DNA of 64,000 bases from Plecoglossus altivelis (GCA_036571765.1 BROE01000025.1:3728222-3792221); one strand, 5' to 3'; shown: positions 39,644 through 53,907, counted from the stretch's first letter. Notes: generated by a model not told the origin, from the letters alone. A program made the numbers and translations.

Positions 39644-42600
39644 CGCCGAGCTGACGTTATGGCTTTTGGACTAAAATTCAACAGCACATCTGTGAGGCCA
39701 CGGAAATACCGAAATCTTGCATGCCTCTTTGATTGTTACATTTAAGATATCATATGTGCGCTACCAGCTCCACTGCTGCAAACCATTAGGCTCAGTAACC
39801 AGTTGCTTGTAAAATACTTTTGGAAATCCTGGAGACAAGGGAAAGGGGAGAAGATGAGGATTCCACATGGTTATCCTCAGAGATGATAAACAAAAGGAGA
39901 AGGTGATACACTCGAGGTGATATATTAAGCACATGTGGGGTTTGAAGAAGAAAGGGGAAAAACCAGAGAGGAGCATGAAGAACAGAGGAGGAGGAGGAAT
40001 AGGCTGACCTTCCCTGATTTATCCTCACCGGCTACAGTATCCAAGAACAAGATTAGTTCAGTGGATCACATCACCCTACTTCCTTTCTATATTTTCTACC
40101 TTCTACCCCCGTGCCATCTCTGAAGCGAGCGAAGCAAGCAGGCAGCGGAGAGAAGGTGGATGGAGAGACTGAGGGTTTTCGTTAAACCTGGGGTTGTGGA
40201 GACAGGAGGTCAACACCACCTTTTGCAAACCAGAGACTTCCAGAAACAAAAGGAGAACCTCCAGCATAGCTTATTGCCGTCCTTTTATCTCGATGTAGAT
40301 TCCAGATCCCTCACGCTTTTATAGCTTTGTGAGCATTCCTGAGGCATTGTAACCCCTTTGTGGATATAGCTGTGTCATACTGGCCAAGCTAGATTGAAGG
40401 AACCACCCTATGCCTGGGGAGGCAGCTGGCCCCATTCAGGACAAGACGAGATCTGGGCAGGTCATCAATTGAGCTCACACCAAGGAGCTTAAACTTAGAA
40501 TCCTCTGCGTTAACTTTTATGGGAAGTGTTTATACAAGGTCATGCACATAGACTTACACCTTGCTTTATGCAAGGTTTTTTATGATGAGGCCGAGGGATA
40601 CATGTTTGCAGAACAAAGACTGAAAGGGAAAACCTGCAGGACACTGTTCGGCATCTCACGATGATGTGACAAATGAAGGGCCTGTCACTCATGACGTTCT
40701 GATCGAATCACATATAAACACTAAAGCGTTGATGTGTCATTTATTTCAACCTTTATATTACAATATTGTCTTGTTTTTGTAACAGGTTAATGTTGTTAAA
40801 ATGGAATATGAGAAAAATACAGGCAAATCTAACAATTGTGTGTAATATGTAAATAATGTAAGAATTTAAAAAAATGATTAAATATGGATATGCATTTCGA
40901 TCGCATTGCTATAGTTGAATTTTGGGTTGTATGTGACACCATGTCACACTGCAGCCAAATGTGTCTGCTTGTGTATGATGGAGGATAGAATACCTTGATA
41001 GCATTACGTTAAAAACCAATGTTCCTGGGCAAGAGGAGGTTCTCTTACATCTGACTGGAGTTGTCGCTTTATTAGGTGTCAAAGAGTGAATACGTTCAAA
41101 GTTAGGTAGTAGTAGGGAGTAGGGATTTGTCATCAGTTTGCCCAAATCATTGGTTCAATGACAGTTTTCCCATAGCTGTCTCAACAATACCTATAAAATG
41201 TATACCTATACCATGCATAATAGAAAAAGTAACTTTCTTCAAAGCAATTTTCTTTGATTTGTGGTCCCTTTTAAACAACTGCCTCTCAAAACAGCCTCCG
41301 ATTAAGTAGCCTGCTATTGCATTTGGCTGCCTCCTCTGTTGACGCGGCGGATTGTGTACTCAGCTTGATTACTCATCTCAGCACAGGCTAGATTGGGAGG
41401 GGAGGGGAGGTGGGGGGTGGAGGGCCGCTGACCTGGGAGGAGGCCTCTCTCAGCAGGGCCCAGGGACCCGTTCCAGCAGCCCACCAGGGGAGAAGACACA
41501 CACGGCCCAGAGGGGGAGGACACAGATATCACTCGCGCAACACCACTCGCGTAGACAACAGAGAGTGAAAGCCAACTCCTTCGCCCTCACGAACAAACAC
41601 AAGGGGTTGAGGAGAAGGGGGCCCCATCAGGGGCTTTGCTATTCAAATAACAGGGGTGACACTTGTGTTGTTATGGAGGGACCATTGATAAACAATCCAT
41701 CTCTCTCAGTCTCGCTGTTGCACACGCACACACATTGACTGCAATATTACTGTCTAAGATCATCTGCATGCAGAAAACGTCACTAATTGTCGGAGGGATA
41801 TTCTTTGTATTTAAGGAAGGAGGGAAGGGTGTCTTACTGGGCTTGGTTTCAGTTTAGGAGATGGTTATGATGATCTAGCTCATTACAGTGGTTAGATGTG
41901 TTTCTCAATGGCAAGTTTACTTGCTTTTAAAAGTCTTGCTTTAGCTCTTTTTAACCATCATACAACATTGCACTACATTTATCTCACCTTGTGTTGTACT
42001 TGGAAATGAACTAATATTCCTTTGTAAAATTAGAATGGCAACTCACTTCATTGCAAAATACTGCAGTATGATAACAGCCACTAATCCTAGATTCAACAAT
42101 ATGCTTCTGTATACTTTAGTTTTGTTTTGCATAATACTGGAGTACTGTAATTCTAATATACGCCAAATTAAGCAACATCAATGCCAATACCGTGAGCCAA
42201 CGAAATGGGCCAATCGACATGTGTTGGACCCCAATTGATATAGAAATAGCTGTATAGCAATGTTATTAAATCCTGTCTTCTGTTTTTAGTCACAAGTTCT
42301 CATCCACATAAAGCCCACGTTCTCTACTGCAATACACCGGGGAGCAAATGTCTTTGTATGCATGATCCATCACTTGGCGATTCTCTGCAGAGGTCTGTCA
42401 AATCTGAAGCCATGAAAAAGAGAAAACAGTTCACTCCGTTTAGGCTGTAGTTTAGCAAACTGTTCCATTGACTTTGAAAGAGTTTGGAAAAAAATCAACT
42501 TGGTGTCGTTGTCCAGTTTTACCATCATTTATAAACACTTTCTCGCTTTCTCTCCAACAACCCCTCTTTCAAGCACTCATGCACAATCGCTCTCAGGAGC

Positions 42601-45296
42601 CTTAAACTGTGTCACTTTGTGTGTGCCTTGGGTGAGAGTTTGCGCAATGTTGTCTTTGGGGGTTATTGTGTTGTGTGTGTGAGTCCATGTGGAGGTGGGG
42701 CGTGCTGAGGCTTGCATGGTCAATGATATTGAACACTAAGCTTCTCCGTTTCAGACTCTTTTGCATCAGTCTCCTTAAGGATTACCTTTCCAGGCCCATG
42801 AGGACTTAGCGTGGCTAAGAAGTTGTAAGGCTAGACGACCAAGCGATAGGGGAGGGTTTAGAAAAATCAGGCTTTGGGAGGCCTATAGGTTTCAGACAAT
42901 GAAAGATATCCCGTGGGACCATGCTTAGAGTCCGCAGACACTGAAGAGACAATTATGTACAGCGATTTGTACTCATGTAGGGTAACCAATACGCCTAAGG
43001 TATACAAGATCTGCCATCGGCTGCACATCCTTCAATGTGTAGGCTACTCTGCGAAATATGTCATCGAAACGTTGTCGTTTGCTGTGCATTCCTGAGTAGG
43101 AGGTGGTGTGAAACCTAACAAGTCCCTGAGTTTCAAAGTAAATGACAAATCCAGTCAATGGAATTTCATGTGTTCTCCTAGTCACCATGTTTATGAACAC
43201 ATGGTGTGTTAAAGCAGGGCACTGACCCTTAGTCTCTACATTGTGCAGGATAGAAGTGACACAACCATGTTTGGAGTAGCTTTCAAGACATTGAATAATG
43301 TTTGAAGAAGAAGACTTGGGTTACATGCTGTTAGGCCATCACTCATTGATCCAGCCGAGAGAAAGAAAGAAAAAGGACAGCAGCGAGAAAGGGATGTGTT
43401 AGCAAGTGAATCCAGAGGTAAATGAAGTGAAAGACAATATGGACGTGAGAGAGTTGAAGATGCTTTACAAGGCAGGCTTCTCCTGCACTTTCACTCTTCT
43501 ATTAGCAGGACTAAAAGGACTCGGGAGTATAAAGCCGCTCCCAAGAGATAATCAAATAACAAGCTACTTAACCTTCTGTCAGTGCCTGCAAACACAACAT
43601 AGGACCCACGCTGTTTGGGCCACTCCTGAGGCTTTGGTTGACTGATTTATTGGCTAATTATAGGATACAATAGGAGAAAAGTAGTTCGTTTACCAGAAGA
43701 TTCCTTGAGATAGAAAGTCACTGATTTGCATACAATACCCCAAAGTCCAATGTATGGCATTGCATCTCTTGTGATGATATACACTGTTTGAAACGATGCT
43801 GTCTTCTCCAAAGGAAGATATGTAATTAAATGGCATGGACACAATCAAATAAATAGATATTTTGATATTGTTTCTCAACTGTTAACATGCTAACGCACAG
43901 GACCTGAATACACAATGACCAAAACCTGAAATTTGAGGACCATAGCATCTATTTAGAAATAATTCAAACACATTTCGATATTTTCTCTCACGGTCTAGTC
44001 CTTCAAATGCATTGTTTGGGCAAACAACACAAGCAATCAAATAATTAATTTATATTTTTGAAATATCTTGTGTGCCGATGGAAAGAACTTCCATTCAGAA
44101 TGCTAAATAAAATCACTCATTTGACATACTGACTCTTCACATGGGCTACCTATTGCAATAACAGCATTAGGAAAATAGCTAAAGAGCTAAAGGTGAACTT
44201 TTCTGTTTTGGAGAGCAACGGATGAACGGTGGAGATAGAATAGAGAAAAATAGATAGAGATAGAGAGAAAAAGTGATAGTTTGAAGAGGAGGACAAGAGG
44301 ACCAAGACTGCAACCTGAGATAACATGTCATGATGTCATGGCGACCCTGAAGTTCTGTAGCCAGACAAGACTACACCGTGGGATTCATCATCATGTCGTT
44401 TTCCTTCACAATTTCTGCAGAAGTATTAATTCCGTGTTTCCATGGTTCCTTCTGGCTGAGTAACACTTTACAAAATGGTGCTTGCTGAGATGTACTTTCT
44501 GAAACAACGTTTCAGAAAACGTTGTTCTTGCACTTGTGTGTCACAGTCATTTTTACAACACAATCACAACACGACCTAACAAATTGCCCAGAAAACAACA
44601 TCACCACCAGTTGTGGAGGGAACCATTCGGCACCATGGCTACATCAAGTCCCTGTGTTAGACTTCTAATAAGTAGTGATGTTCACTTTTTGATTCGGCAA
44701 GGGTGTATGTTAAACGCATCTCCTGCAATAAAGCGAATGGCGCAATGATAAATTGAATCTAATGATTTTAATGTGGAGGTAACAGCATGCGAATATATTG
44801 TATGACATCACCATAATCAAAAGAAGGACTTTAAAAAGCCATCCAAGCCATTACACACACTTTGGTTTTATCATCAATTTGGTCAAGTTGTGGGGATGTC
44901 TATGGCTTTATAATCCTCCGCAGTCCAATATTATTCTTTGCCCTTTCCAAACAATACCACATATATATCATAATGTGATGTACAAATCGGTCAAATTGGA
45001 CTGTTAAAAAAGGTTACCTCAGCCCAAGAGCTCTGACACTGAAGGTAGAGACTCAAGAAGGATACTTAGTGGTAATCGTAAAAGAATGTCGATAGAAGGT
45101 TTTGAAAGGACCCATCAGCATGGCACTGCGATGGGAAAAGAAAAATCGTTTTTACTATTTCCTTTGAAAACTTGATTCCAATTTATAAGCGGCCTTGCAA
45201 GGGTGCCATATACCATTCCCCCTCTTAATACTAAATCTTTCAGGCAGAAGCTTTAAAAACTTCAAATGCAGCTATATCTACTTACACGTGTCATGC
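39644..45296. other. gene-free spacer including a G-rich patch
   Basis: No gene seen. Positions 41395-41424 (GGGAGGGGAGGGGAGG then TGGGGGGTGGAGGG) are another quadruplex-type patch. Positions 44503-44526 hold a perfect short inverted repeat. Other open frames are short and unlike known proteins. Confidence 0.55.
44503..44526. repeat. perfect 10-bp inverted repeat with 4-nt loop
   Basis: AACAACGTTT - CAGA - AAACGTTGTT. The arms are exact reverse complements. No T-run follows on either strand, so it is not an obvious RNA polymerase III or bacterial-type terminator. Confidence 0.9.
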
Positions 45297-45778
45297 TAGA
45301 GGCCTATATAACTCCTTCCTGTTCGCTTAGCAGCTGAAACAGTGGTATGGAGAAGGATTTTCCACAGAGAAAACATAGGAGCAGCCCTCTGTAAAATAGT
45401 ACACATGGTGTCTGTCTTTCCCATTAATTTAGTGGATAGAGCCAGAATCGTTGTGATATCCGATTGGGGTGGTGTCCTTGTTATCAAGTCCGAGCAACTT
45501 GAATCGTTCGCATTGTGTGTCTTATCATTAAGAGCTGTCATCATCCTGTAGGATAAATCCATCCAACCCCCGATGGAAGCGTACAGTTTATTTTCTGTCT
45601 TAGTCACGTTGGCCACGAAATCCCCGAATTGGACCATCACTATCTTCCCTTCTTCAGCATCATTGCTACAGAAAAATCCACATGGCTGATTTTTTTCACG
45701 CTATCTTTTGACAGAGAAGCCTACCATGGTTAAGCCCTCATTGGTGAGGGAATATGAGGGTGGGGAGTTTATAGTACA

Positions 45779-45797
45779 ATAATAATAATAATAATAT
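45779..45797 (+). repeat. (AAT)n microsatellite
   Basis: About six AAT units, then further AT-rich sequence containing a doubled GACAATATT word. Confidence 0.85.
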
Positions 45798-48700
45798 TGA
45801 CAATATTGACAATCATGCACCTCATCAGAAGGTCTTGTATTTACATCCTAGCCCTCGGCTAGGGTGGAACATGTTTTCATCAACTGTCAAAGGCTAAAGA
45901 ATTATTACATATAGCGACACATAAAGATCTGAGTCAAGGTTTGTGAAAAGTCTACAATGAAAGGGAATGGCCAATCACATGGCTGCATACAACTGTTACT
46001 CTACTAATGCACAAATGGATTTTACAGCACAAAGCTATACACCTGTTGGTCTCTTGTATTCTAAACGTCACGCACTCACCAATGGACAAGTGAAGAAGTC
46101 TTTAGGACTCACTGTAGTCCTCCACAGAGGATAGAGAGGGTCACTAGCTACAGTGGATACCTCATTGGGAAATCAAACATGTTTGGAACCACCAACATTC
46201 TTACAGATGGTCACCAGGCTAAACAAAACCGACCAAGCAGGGTGTCCAGGTGGCCCAAAACCCAATGAACCCTCACAAAGAAGTCCTGCAGCACTGGGGA
46301 GCCAAGTAGTTAAACATGGATGACATCAGGTTGATGCTATTGACGACAACAAACGTTCAACACTGAATTAAGCAAACCGACTGGAAGGGTATTGTTTAAG
46401 AACTAGCATAAATCGTTCATCCATTATTGTAACACAAGTAACATCTTTTCTGAAAGGCACAGGCCCACAACTCAGGCAGAGCCACATCTGAGCAACACAT
46501 GTTAGTGGACCTCCTGCTGTCTTCCAAACGGTCTCTTCATGCATTTTTTTTTTCAAAGTTGAGGTAACTTTGTGAGGTACTGAAATACACAATGTTGGTT
46601 TCTTTAATTTGATAAATGTAGCCGATAGTTTGCCTTTGTGACATCCATAATGCAACCACAGCTATTCAGTGTTCATTTCATATTTTTTCCCCCCTGTGAG
46701 TTTAAGAGGGGACATTATTAGGTCTGCTCCTTTTATCTGATGCACTGCACATTTGCAGTTCATTCTCACAGGAGTGATAATGGGGTTTTTGGTTTCCTGA
46801 TATACTCCTAGGATTCAAGTACCAGGAATAGTTCTGTAGGTAAGGAGATTTTAGGCCTCATTACTTTCACTGATGAGATCTGCAGTATAAATCAGTTCAC
46901 ATCAGACCCACATCACCACACCAAACTTTACAGTTAGGAACTTGACATGCCAGAACGTCAAAGATCCAGTTTCATCATTAATATTCTATACCAACTCTAA
47001 TCGTTATTATGCTGGGAAATAAAATGGCAGTGTAGCAGAGGTGTATGGGGTTATGTCAAGAAAGGGGCATACGAAAAAAATAATTTTTCTGAAGTTACAA
47101 ATCTTCACATTTACACATAAAAACCTGTGAAGGTTGTGGATTGCCATAAATGGTCTGGCAGGATAAGTAGAGGGAAAATGATTTTTTGGTCAATGAAAGC
47201 AATATTTGTAAAAAAAAAAAAAAAAAGGTTAGAATGTTGGTTAGGGTGAATAATTTTAATTCCACCCAGTCATGTTTAATTTCAATTGTTATTTTATTGT
47301 AATTGAAGTTTATGATAAATCAAGTGGTAAATCATGAGGTGATTGAAAACATTCTCTGACAAATACATTACATTTCTGTGGCTATTCTGTAACGAGAACA
47401 ATCGGTTTCCTTCAAACTTGAGTCAACTTCATTAAAATTAACTGAATTCAATAACATCACGTTGCATTTTTTGGACAAACTGCAAAAGTCAAGAACTGTG
47501 TAACGTATGTTTCGTTTACATGTATGTTTCCATTCATGCAAACGAAAAGTTTTTTTTTTTACTTTTCATGAAATCTATTGATTTATGTTCTGTTTTATTT
47601 AAAATATAAGGTGAGACCAACAGATGTTGAGGTGCAAACTGTATTTTCCTTCACCAGTGTGTTTGCAATGGCACTAATATCATAACTTAATCATCGAGAA
47701 CACTTTTTTTTAACCAAGCAGGTTCCATAAATTATTGAATGATACGACAATGTTCTGAGTTATACTGGGTTGAGGTAAACACACGTTTATTTTTAGTATA
47801 AATAAAATCTAAGTCTAAATAAAAGTTAAAAGTTAACTTGAGTTGTAGCATATTTAATATTATTTCCCCAAAGATCATATATGTGTTTGTTTTTAAAATA
47901 TAACTTATGATTGTGAAGGTGAGATTAAAGGTATGAACTCAAGAGAAAACAAAGAACCTCCATTACAGTCAAGAGTTTGTCAAGAAGTGTGCAACTTCTA
48001 ACATGTTAAGAAATGTATTTTAGGTGCATGATTGATTGCAGAAATATAAACCTTCCTGTTAGACCTTTAGAACAAAACACGCCATACCAATACTATTGCT
48101 CTTTCTGGAAACCCGAGGAGATAAGAAATATAAACCTGTTCAGACCATACTGTACAGGAAACAATGCGTGTTTACTGTATGTAAGTTATTCTGTTCTTTA
48201 GACTGTATTGTACAGGAAACAAGGTGTGTTTATGCAAAAACACTGAGAATAGCACACTCTTTGTTGACAAAACAGGGCTTAAGTGTCACAGTGGCAACCG
48301 ACTCTGTCAGTTCACCTCCAAGGTTAAACCATATTCAAACACCATCAGAAGGACATTTTTCTACAGACGACAATTTCAAATACCGACTGAAGTCAACTGA
48401 TCCAAAAACACTAAGACACATAAGTCAAAACAAGAAATGAGTTTGTAGTGTTGCTGATACAGCAACAGACAATAAATGTCAACTTAAATATGTGTTGCTA
48501 TTTACACAAATAGTACATGTTTCTAGAAAATGTTTTGGGAAGTTAATGCCAAACATGTTCACCCTGCTTTTCTGGAACTTTCCTATGTTGTGGATTACAC
48601 AGGACTAAATAGATTCTGTGAAATACTACAAATTCATTTGACAAGGCCACAGCACTGGCCAGTAGTCTGCCAGCAGTGACACATCTCCAGATCCCATGTT

Positions 48701-50493
48701 ACCTGGCCTTCACGCAACCAACATACATGAACACTCAAGAAGGAGTCCCTGTCAACAGCCTCACAGTAGAAGGTAAATGATTCTCTAATCAAACCATCAT
48801 CAAACCAAACCAAATCCTCCAATACACACAAACACAAAGGAATATCTCACCCCTCTTTCCCACATGTCTGCACCCCAAAAAGATGTTGAGATGTGAGAAT
48901 ATGAATACAAAGAATGAGATCAGATTAGAAATTATTTTGAATCTGGCTAAATTACTTTTTTTCCATTATTATTAACCAGAACATTATGTTGAAACTTGGT
49001 CAATTTGGTTGTTTGTATAGCATTATGTTTTACACTGAACTACTAAACCCAGAGAAGATGTATCAGATACTGTGGGTGCAGGAAGGGGGTGCCATTTTCT
49101 TCCAACACTTCTGAGGCCACTGTTAACTAGCAACTGAAAGTTACGGAGACCAAATGTCACAGATGAGGCCTTTCTATGGATTAAGCAACAATAAATAGAG
49201 TTGTTTATGGTAGAGATTACATGGTTCTATTTTTTTATGGATGCTATCGCTGTAGGTCAGAGGTAGTTTAGAACTTTACTATTAATCCAACATATTCTGT
49301 ATGTTCAAAATCATCCAACATACAAATTGTAAAAATCAACAAAGTTCTGAAGAAATGTTTTGTGTAATTTTATTCCAATGCTGAGACCTATGGCTTCAAT
49401 TGGAATATGTGCTATTGTTATCTTTCTACCGTGAGGGAAAAAATAACAATTTATATTTGTTCTTCTTAACAGCATGTTCTGTTTGTACAAGGGAATTTAT
49501 TTGAATGAAGATATACTAGGTTATGCAAAACTGCACGTCTAAGTGTTAACCTGGCCAATCCACCTGTTTACCCGTGTTAAGACAGCATAAACCAGGTGCG
49601 ATGGTCATTTATCAACGTGATTCTCCCCTTACAGCTGTGAACCTAACAACTCGGACACGCAAGGTTTGCTACAAGCCCCACTGCTCCCATTTAAATGCGA
49701 TAACTCGAATGGTGGTGTTATTACAGTCCCAACAATACTGATAGCCAGGCCATTATTCCTGACTTGCTTGCAACCATTTGCTACATTGACAACAATCATG
49801 TTTTCTTTGGCCGAAGACGCAGTACAAAGTGTTTTTTCATAGAATTTACATGCACTTTTAGACTGGCAAATGCAGTTCCATGGCTCAGTAGACGGAAAAG
49901 AAACACCACACAGCAACAAATCTTCAATACTTGCACCGGAAAGGGATTCTGAAAGTATTTGTGCAAACTAGGCGCACAGATATTTGGAAACATCAATCCT
50001 GTGCTAAACTAAGCGAAGAAGTACTGTAATACAGCGTTGGAACTGCTATGTTAGTGCAAGCAGCCAAACAAGGTCTTAAAGTCCGTTTTTTCTTTTTCTT
50101 TCCCACCCTTTGAGGCTTCCAAAATGTATTCGTAGATGTACAACTATTTTGCATGAACTTGCAAATGTTCTTGTTTTCTTACCTTAGTTTAGTTCGATTA
50201 TTTGCATTTCACCTTGATTTTTCTTGTAGGTCTTAAATAAGGATGAATGAGTACTGTGGGAAATAGCTATACATGAAAACACAGTAAATGTCAGTAACAC
50301 AAATCCGTCTTTCTGTCAAAGCAACGGCCAATACATAACAACTCAATGAACTTTACTCATGAAGCTATCATAAATTACTATTTATTTAAGAGGTACATTG
50401 ATTATTTTGATGTTGCTGTCTAGCTAAAAGCTAATAAAGTCCTCACTCAAACTCAGATAAGATGCACAACGTTTATGTGTCTTTTCAAATGTA
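45798..50493. other. gene-free spacer with an imperfect direct repeat
   Basis: No supportable exons. Contains a poly-A tract (about 47210-47226), a pair of 34-bp direct repeats at 48141 and 48200, and complex patches at about 46690-46920 and 49560-49960 that could be regulatory. Confidence 0.5.
48141..48233 (+). repeat. imperfect tandem duplication, two ~34-bp copies 59 bp apart
   Basis: Copy one (48141-48174) and copy two (48200-48233) share the core TGTACAGGAAACAA and a G-rich word before GTGTTTA. Differences between copies are a few substitutions. Confidence 0.7.
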
Positions 50494-50700
50494 TATGTGA
50501 GTGTATGTGTGTGTGAGTACATGTCCCGGAGTGCATGTGTGTGCTTGTACATTTGTGTGAGTTCATCTGTGTGTGTATGTGTGCAAGTGTGTGAGCAAAC
50601 TTGAGTATGTGAGTCCATATGTGTGTGTGTGTGTGTGTTTTGTGTGAGAGAGAGAGTACACGTGTGTGCGTGTGCACAAACAGCACACATGTTGTGTGAG
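50494..50700 (+). repeat. GT-rich low-complexity tract
   Basis: Some 200 bp of GTGTGT/GTGAGT words with a clean (GT)n block at about 50619-50638. It produces a histidine/threonine-repeat frame on the minus strand, which I discard as low complexity. Confidence 0.9.
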
Positions 50701-53640
50701 TAATGTGCATGTGGCTTATGAACACGAACAACCTGGTTTAATTCCACAGGTATTCTCAGCCCCCCAAACTCTTATCCGCCCAGCTAACTTCGAAATTAAG
50801 TGGTTAGTACTTAACTGCTCCAAAGCTACACATTTCCTATTGGATTACACGTCTTGTAGGGGGAACACGTAGACAGACTGCTGTTTCTGTGCTTGCTGCT
50901 GGTGGGGAAAGGAAAACAATGCTGTCAACCTGAGGGCGAATGAATAGGGATCCAACTCTACTCTTCACACCTGCTTCACACCAATGCAAAATACAGCAAA
51001 AGACATTTATTTCCCAAGTCAAAATAGCCCGCGGGCCTCTGTGTGTGTGCATGTGTATCTAATAACCTGCCGCATGTCTGCGTCTCTCCAATAACCAGCC
51101 GTGTGTGTGTCTGTAACTAATGTGTGGCCGAAGGGAGTTTGCATGCATCTTAGATTAATAGACTCTTAACGTGCAAATGATTGTAGCCTATCAGATACGT
51201 TTGGGTTGAGTTATTGGAGAGACAAAGTCAACAAGGGATAGGTGATTTGGATTAACACCTGTAGGTGGAAGGATCGGGGTGGAAGAACAGAGGGAGGGGT
51301 GGAGAGAGAGAGAGAGATGACTATGGCCACTGAGAGGGGGGTTAAAGAAATAAACGAATGCAAGTCACAAGCAGGGCAGCCAAATGCAATATGGGCAGGA
51401 GATGAATAGATCCATTGTGGAATTGATAGGGGAATTGCGCAATCTCTTTTGACTTGTGAGACCCATTCCGCTCCACCTTTGGCCTCAACCCTAGTCCAGG
51501 TTGAATGAAACGACGTCAAAACAAGACGTCACATAAAGCTTCGGAAATAGTTGATGACTCATTCGTCAAGCCGCCACAGCAAATCCACCATTAACATCTT
51601 ATGAAGTTTACAGTAATACATTCAAATGATTTAATTTTTTATATAATTAAAATGAACCTTTTTTTATATTTTAAAAAAATAATTCAGATCAAACATAGCA
51701 ACTTTGATGGAGTTGAAGAAATTAAACAAAAAGACGTGGAGGATTCTAACGTTGATTTAAATTTTTCATCAGAATATGAAAATGTTTACTGGGGAGAATG
51801 GGTATAGCTGTTTTAATCCTATTTTGTCTTTCTCAGATGCTATTGTTTTGTATTCAAAATGTAATGCAAACACACAACATCTGTCCTTTACAAATCGATG
51901 TGGTTGTTAAATATGTAAATCAAACAAATGCCAGGTGTTGTCTTAAAAATGAGAGGAGACAAGTTATCACTGCCCAAGATCGTTTCAACAGTGCTTAAGG
52001 TGAGGGGTAACGTAGCAGAAAAAAGGCTGAAATCGTGGCATAACAACAACTAATAACTGAACAACCTTTATTGAGGCCATGACAGTTACATTTCTGTGTT
52101 GACATTTGGTTTGGCCTTATTTCTTCTGACTGGACAGTTTTCACTTGTGTTATGCCTTGGTTTCAGTGTTGTGTGGATTGGTTTGCTTTCTGGCAATTTT
52201 CCTTCTTTTTTTTGAAGTGTGTTCGTGCTTTAAGGTGTTAAGAATGCTTATGAACATTAAAGTATATCTTATCTTATGAAGACTCCCCTTAAGTACTGAC
52301 AGTTTGCCCAAAGCTAGTTCGGGGTTGACAAGTGTCGACGACTATGCGTGAGCCTGTCACCATTAATCAGCTTCTAATTTAGCTGCCTGCTAAAACTTTC
52401 CCGTTGCTATCTTACATCAAATATCTGAACACTTGTTTGGGGAATGGAACTACTACCCAGAGTAGTAGTGGTGTGGGTTGTGTTATCTGAAACTAATCTG
52501 GTAGCATAAAATAAATATCAAAGTTTTTCTTACTTGTATCTTCTTATTTTCATTTGATCATATGCATCAATCTTGTGCTCATGTACAGTATGTGTATTTG
52601 TAAGTAATTCATAACAGTACGTTTGCGTTTGAATGTGAGAGTGCATCCTTCTTTGGTGACACAGACATTCTTTCAGTCAGACCGAGAACACACAACCTTT
52701 TTCCAATCGTCTGGCCGTCTACTACAGATGACTGTACTTACTGGGTAGATTTGCCTGATATTTCTTCCTGCAGGTGTCTTGTTTATACCCCGTGGATCAG
52801 TGTTCCTCCTCCCCAGGCATGTGGAAGCCATCTTTGCCAAGTCACTAGTCCACGAGCCTCCCACATTCTCCCGCATTAGCCTGCTACTCAAACAGACAAG
52901 AAAAGAGCTTTTAGAATGTATACAAGATACAATCCTTGGTGTTCTCATATTGCCATCATAACATGTCATGGCTACACCTGCTATATCACATAGCAAGAAG
53001 CAAATAACAGATAACTACAAAAAGCTGTAATATTTTGTTTGCCTTAATAATGGAGTAAGGTTTAGAATAATTTTACTACTTAAATTTGCAACTTTAGTGT
53101 AGAAGGGTTCATAACACAGACAGCAAGAGATATCAAAGAGAAAGACATTTTAGATCACTGTTAGTGAATTTCAAATAATGTCAACACTGCATGAAAGAAA
53201 AGAAAGGTAGTATTTGAAAGCAATATAGCATGATCCCAAAAAAGAAAATTGCCTTTATCAATTATTTCCTTATTGTCCCCATGGCTGCCTTACCTTGGGA
53301 AGTTTACTTAATTTGAAAGTTTATGGACAGTCACTAATATGATGCTATTGCAACACCAGGCAGCACAAGTAGTAGAACTGACAATAGTGATATGTTGCCT
53401 TCCATAATCACAGAAAACCGAAAGGATGTTTTACCACAGAGATTAGACATTAGTACTGTGTTTTCCATACACATACACGACCGCCCTAGATGCAATGAAA
53501 CACGTAGCTTCACACAAAAGTGTCATGAACAAGATTCATTTCATGCCAAAATGAAGAACGTTTAAATAAAAACTGATGTGGTTAATTAAAGCATATTATT
53601 TAATACAAAGAAGTTCACCAGAAGACATTACTCTTTAAAA
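50701..53640. other. gene-free spacer downstream of dmrt2
   Basis: No gene. A (GA)n run is at about 51304-51316. Positions 52690-52980 are a compact, non-repetitive stretch that could be a conserved element, since it lies less than 1 kb beyond the dmrt2 3' end. Confidence 0.5.
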
Positions 53641-53642
53641 CG

Positions 53643-53648
53643 TTTATT
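53643..53648 (-). terminator. dmrt2a: dmrt2 poly(A) signal
   Basis: AATAAA on the minus strand about 260 nt after the dmrt2 stop codon, in TTTCAATAAACG. It is the first canonical hexamer downstream, so a cleavage site near 53620-53630 is expected. Confidence 0.7.
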
Positions 53649-53907
53649 GAAACATAAAAGAAACATCTTAAATCATATGCTTAAATATATTTTTTAAGTA
53701 ATTTACAATGCTGATATAAAATACAACATGTGTGTGTATTTGGGGGGGAAACACACTGTGTAAGTGCATAAAACACTGACCAACAACTGCTACTAGCACA
53801 GTGACTCTCAGGAATCAGCGTTCATTTCAGGAAAAAAAAAGAATTAAATGTGTAACATAGCCTGGGGTGAACTGACAACAGGAACTACCAGAAACAGTCC
53901 CGCAGGA

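Noticed and set aside
50424..50747. His/Thr-rich frames of about 100 codons on the minus strand
   Set aside because: Produced by the GT-rich low-complexity tract.
52673..52996. 107-codon minus-strand frame downstream of dmrt2
   Set aside because: No recognisable family, no splice partners, and the dmrt2 poly(A) signal lies between it and dmrt2; treated as non-coding, possibly a conserved element.
18541..53640. CRISPR-like or phage-like arrays in the long gene-free region
   Set aside because: No regularly spaced direct repeats; this is eukaryotic DNA with intron-containing genes.
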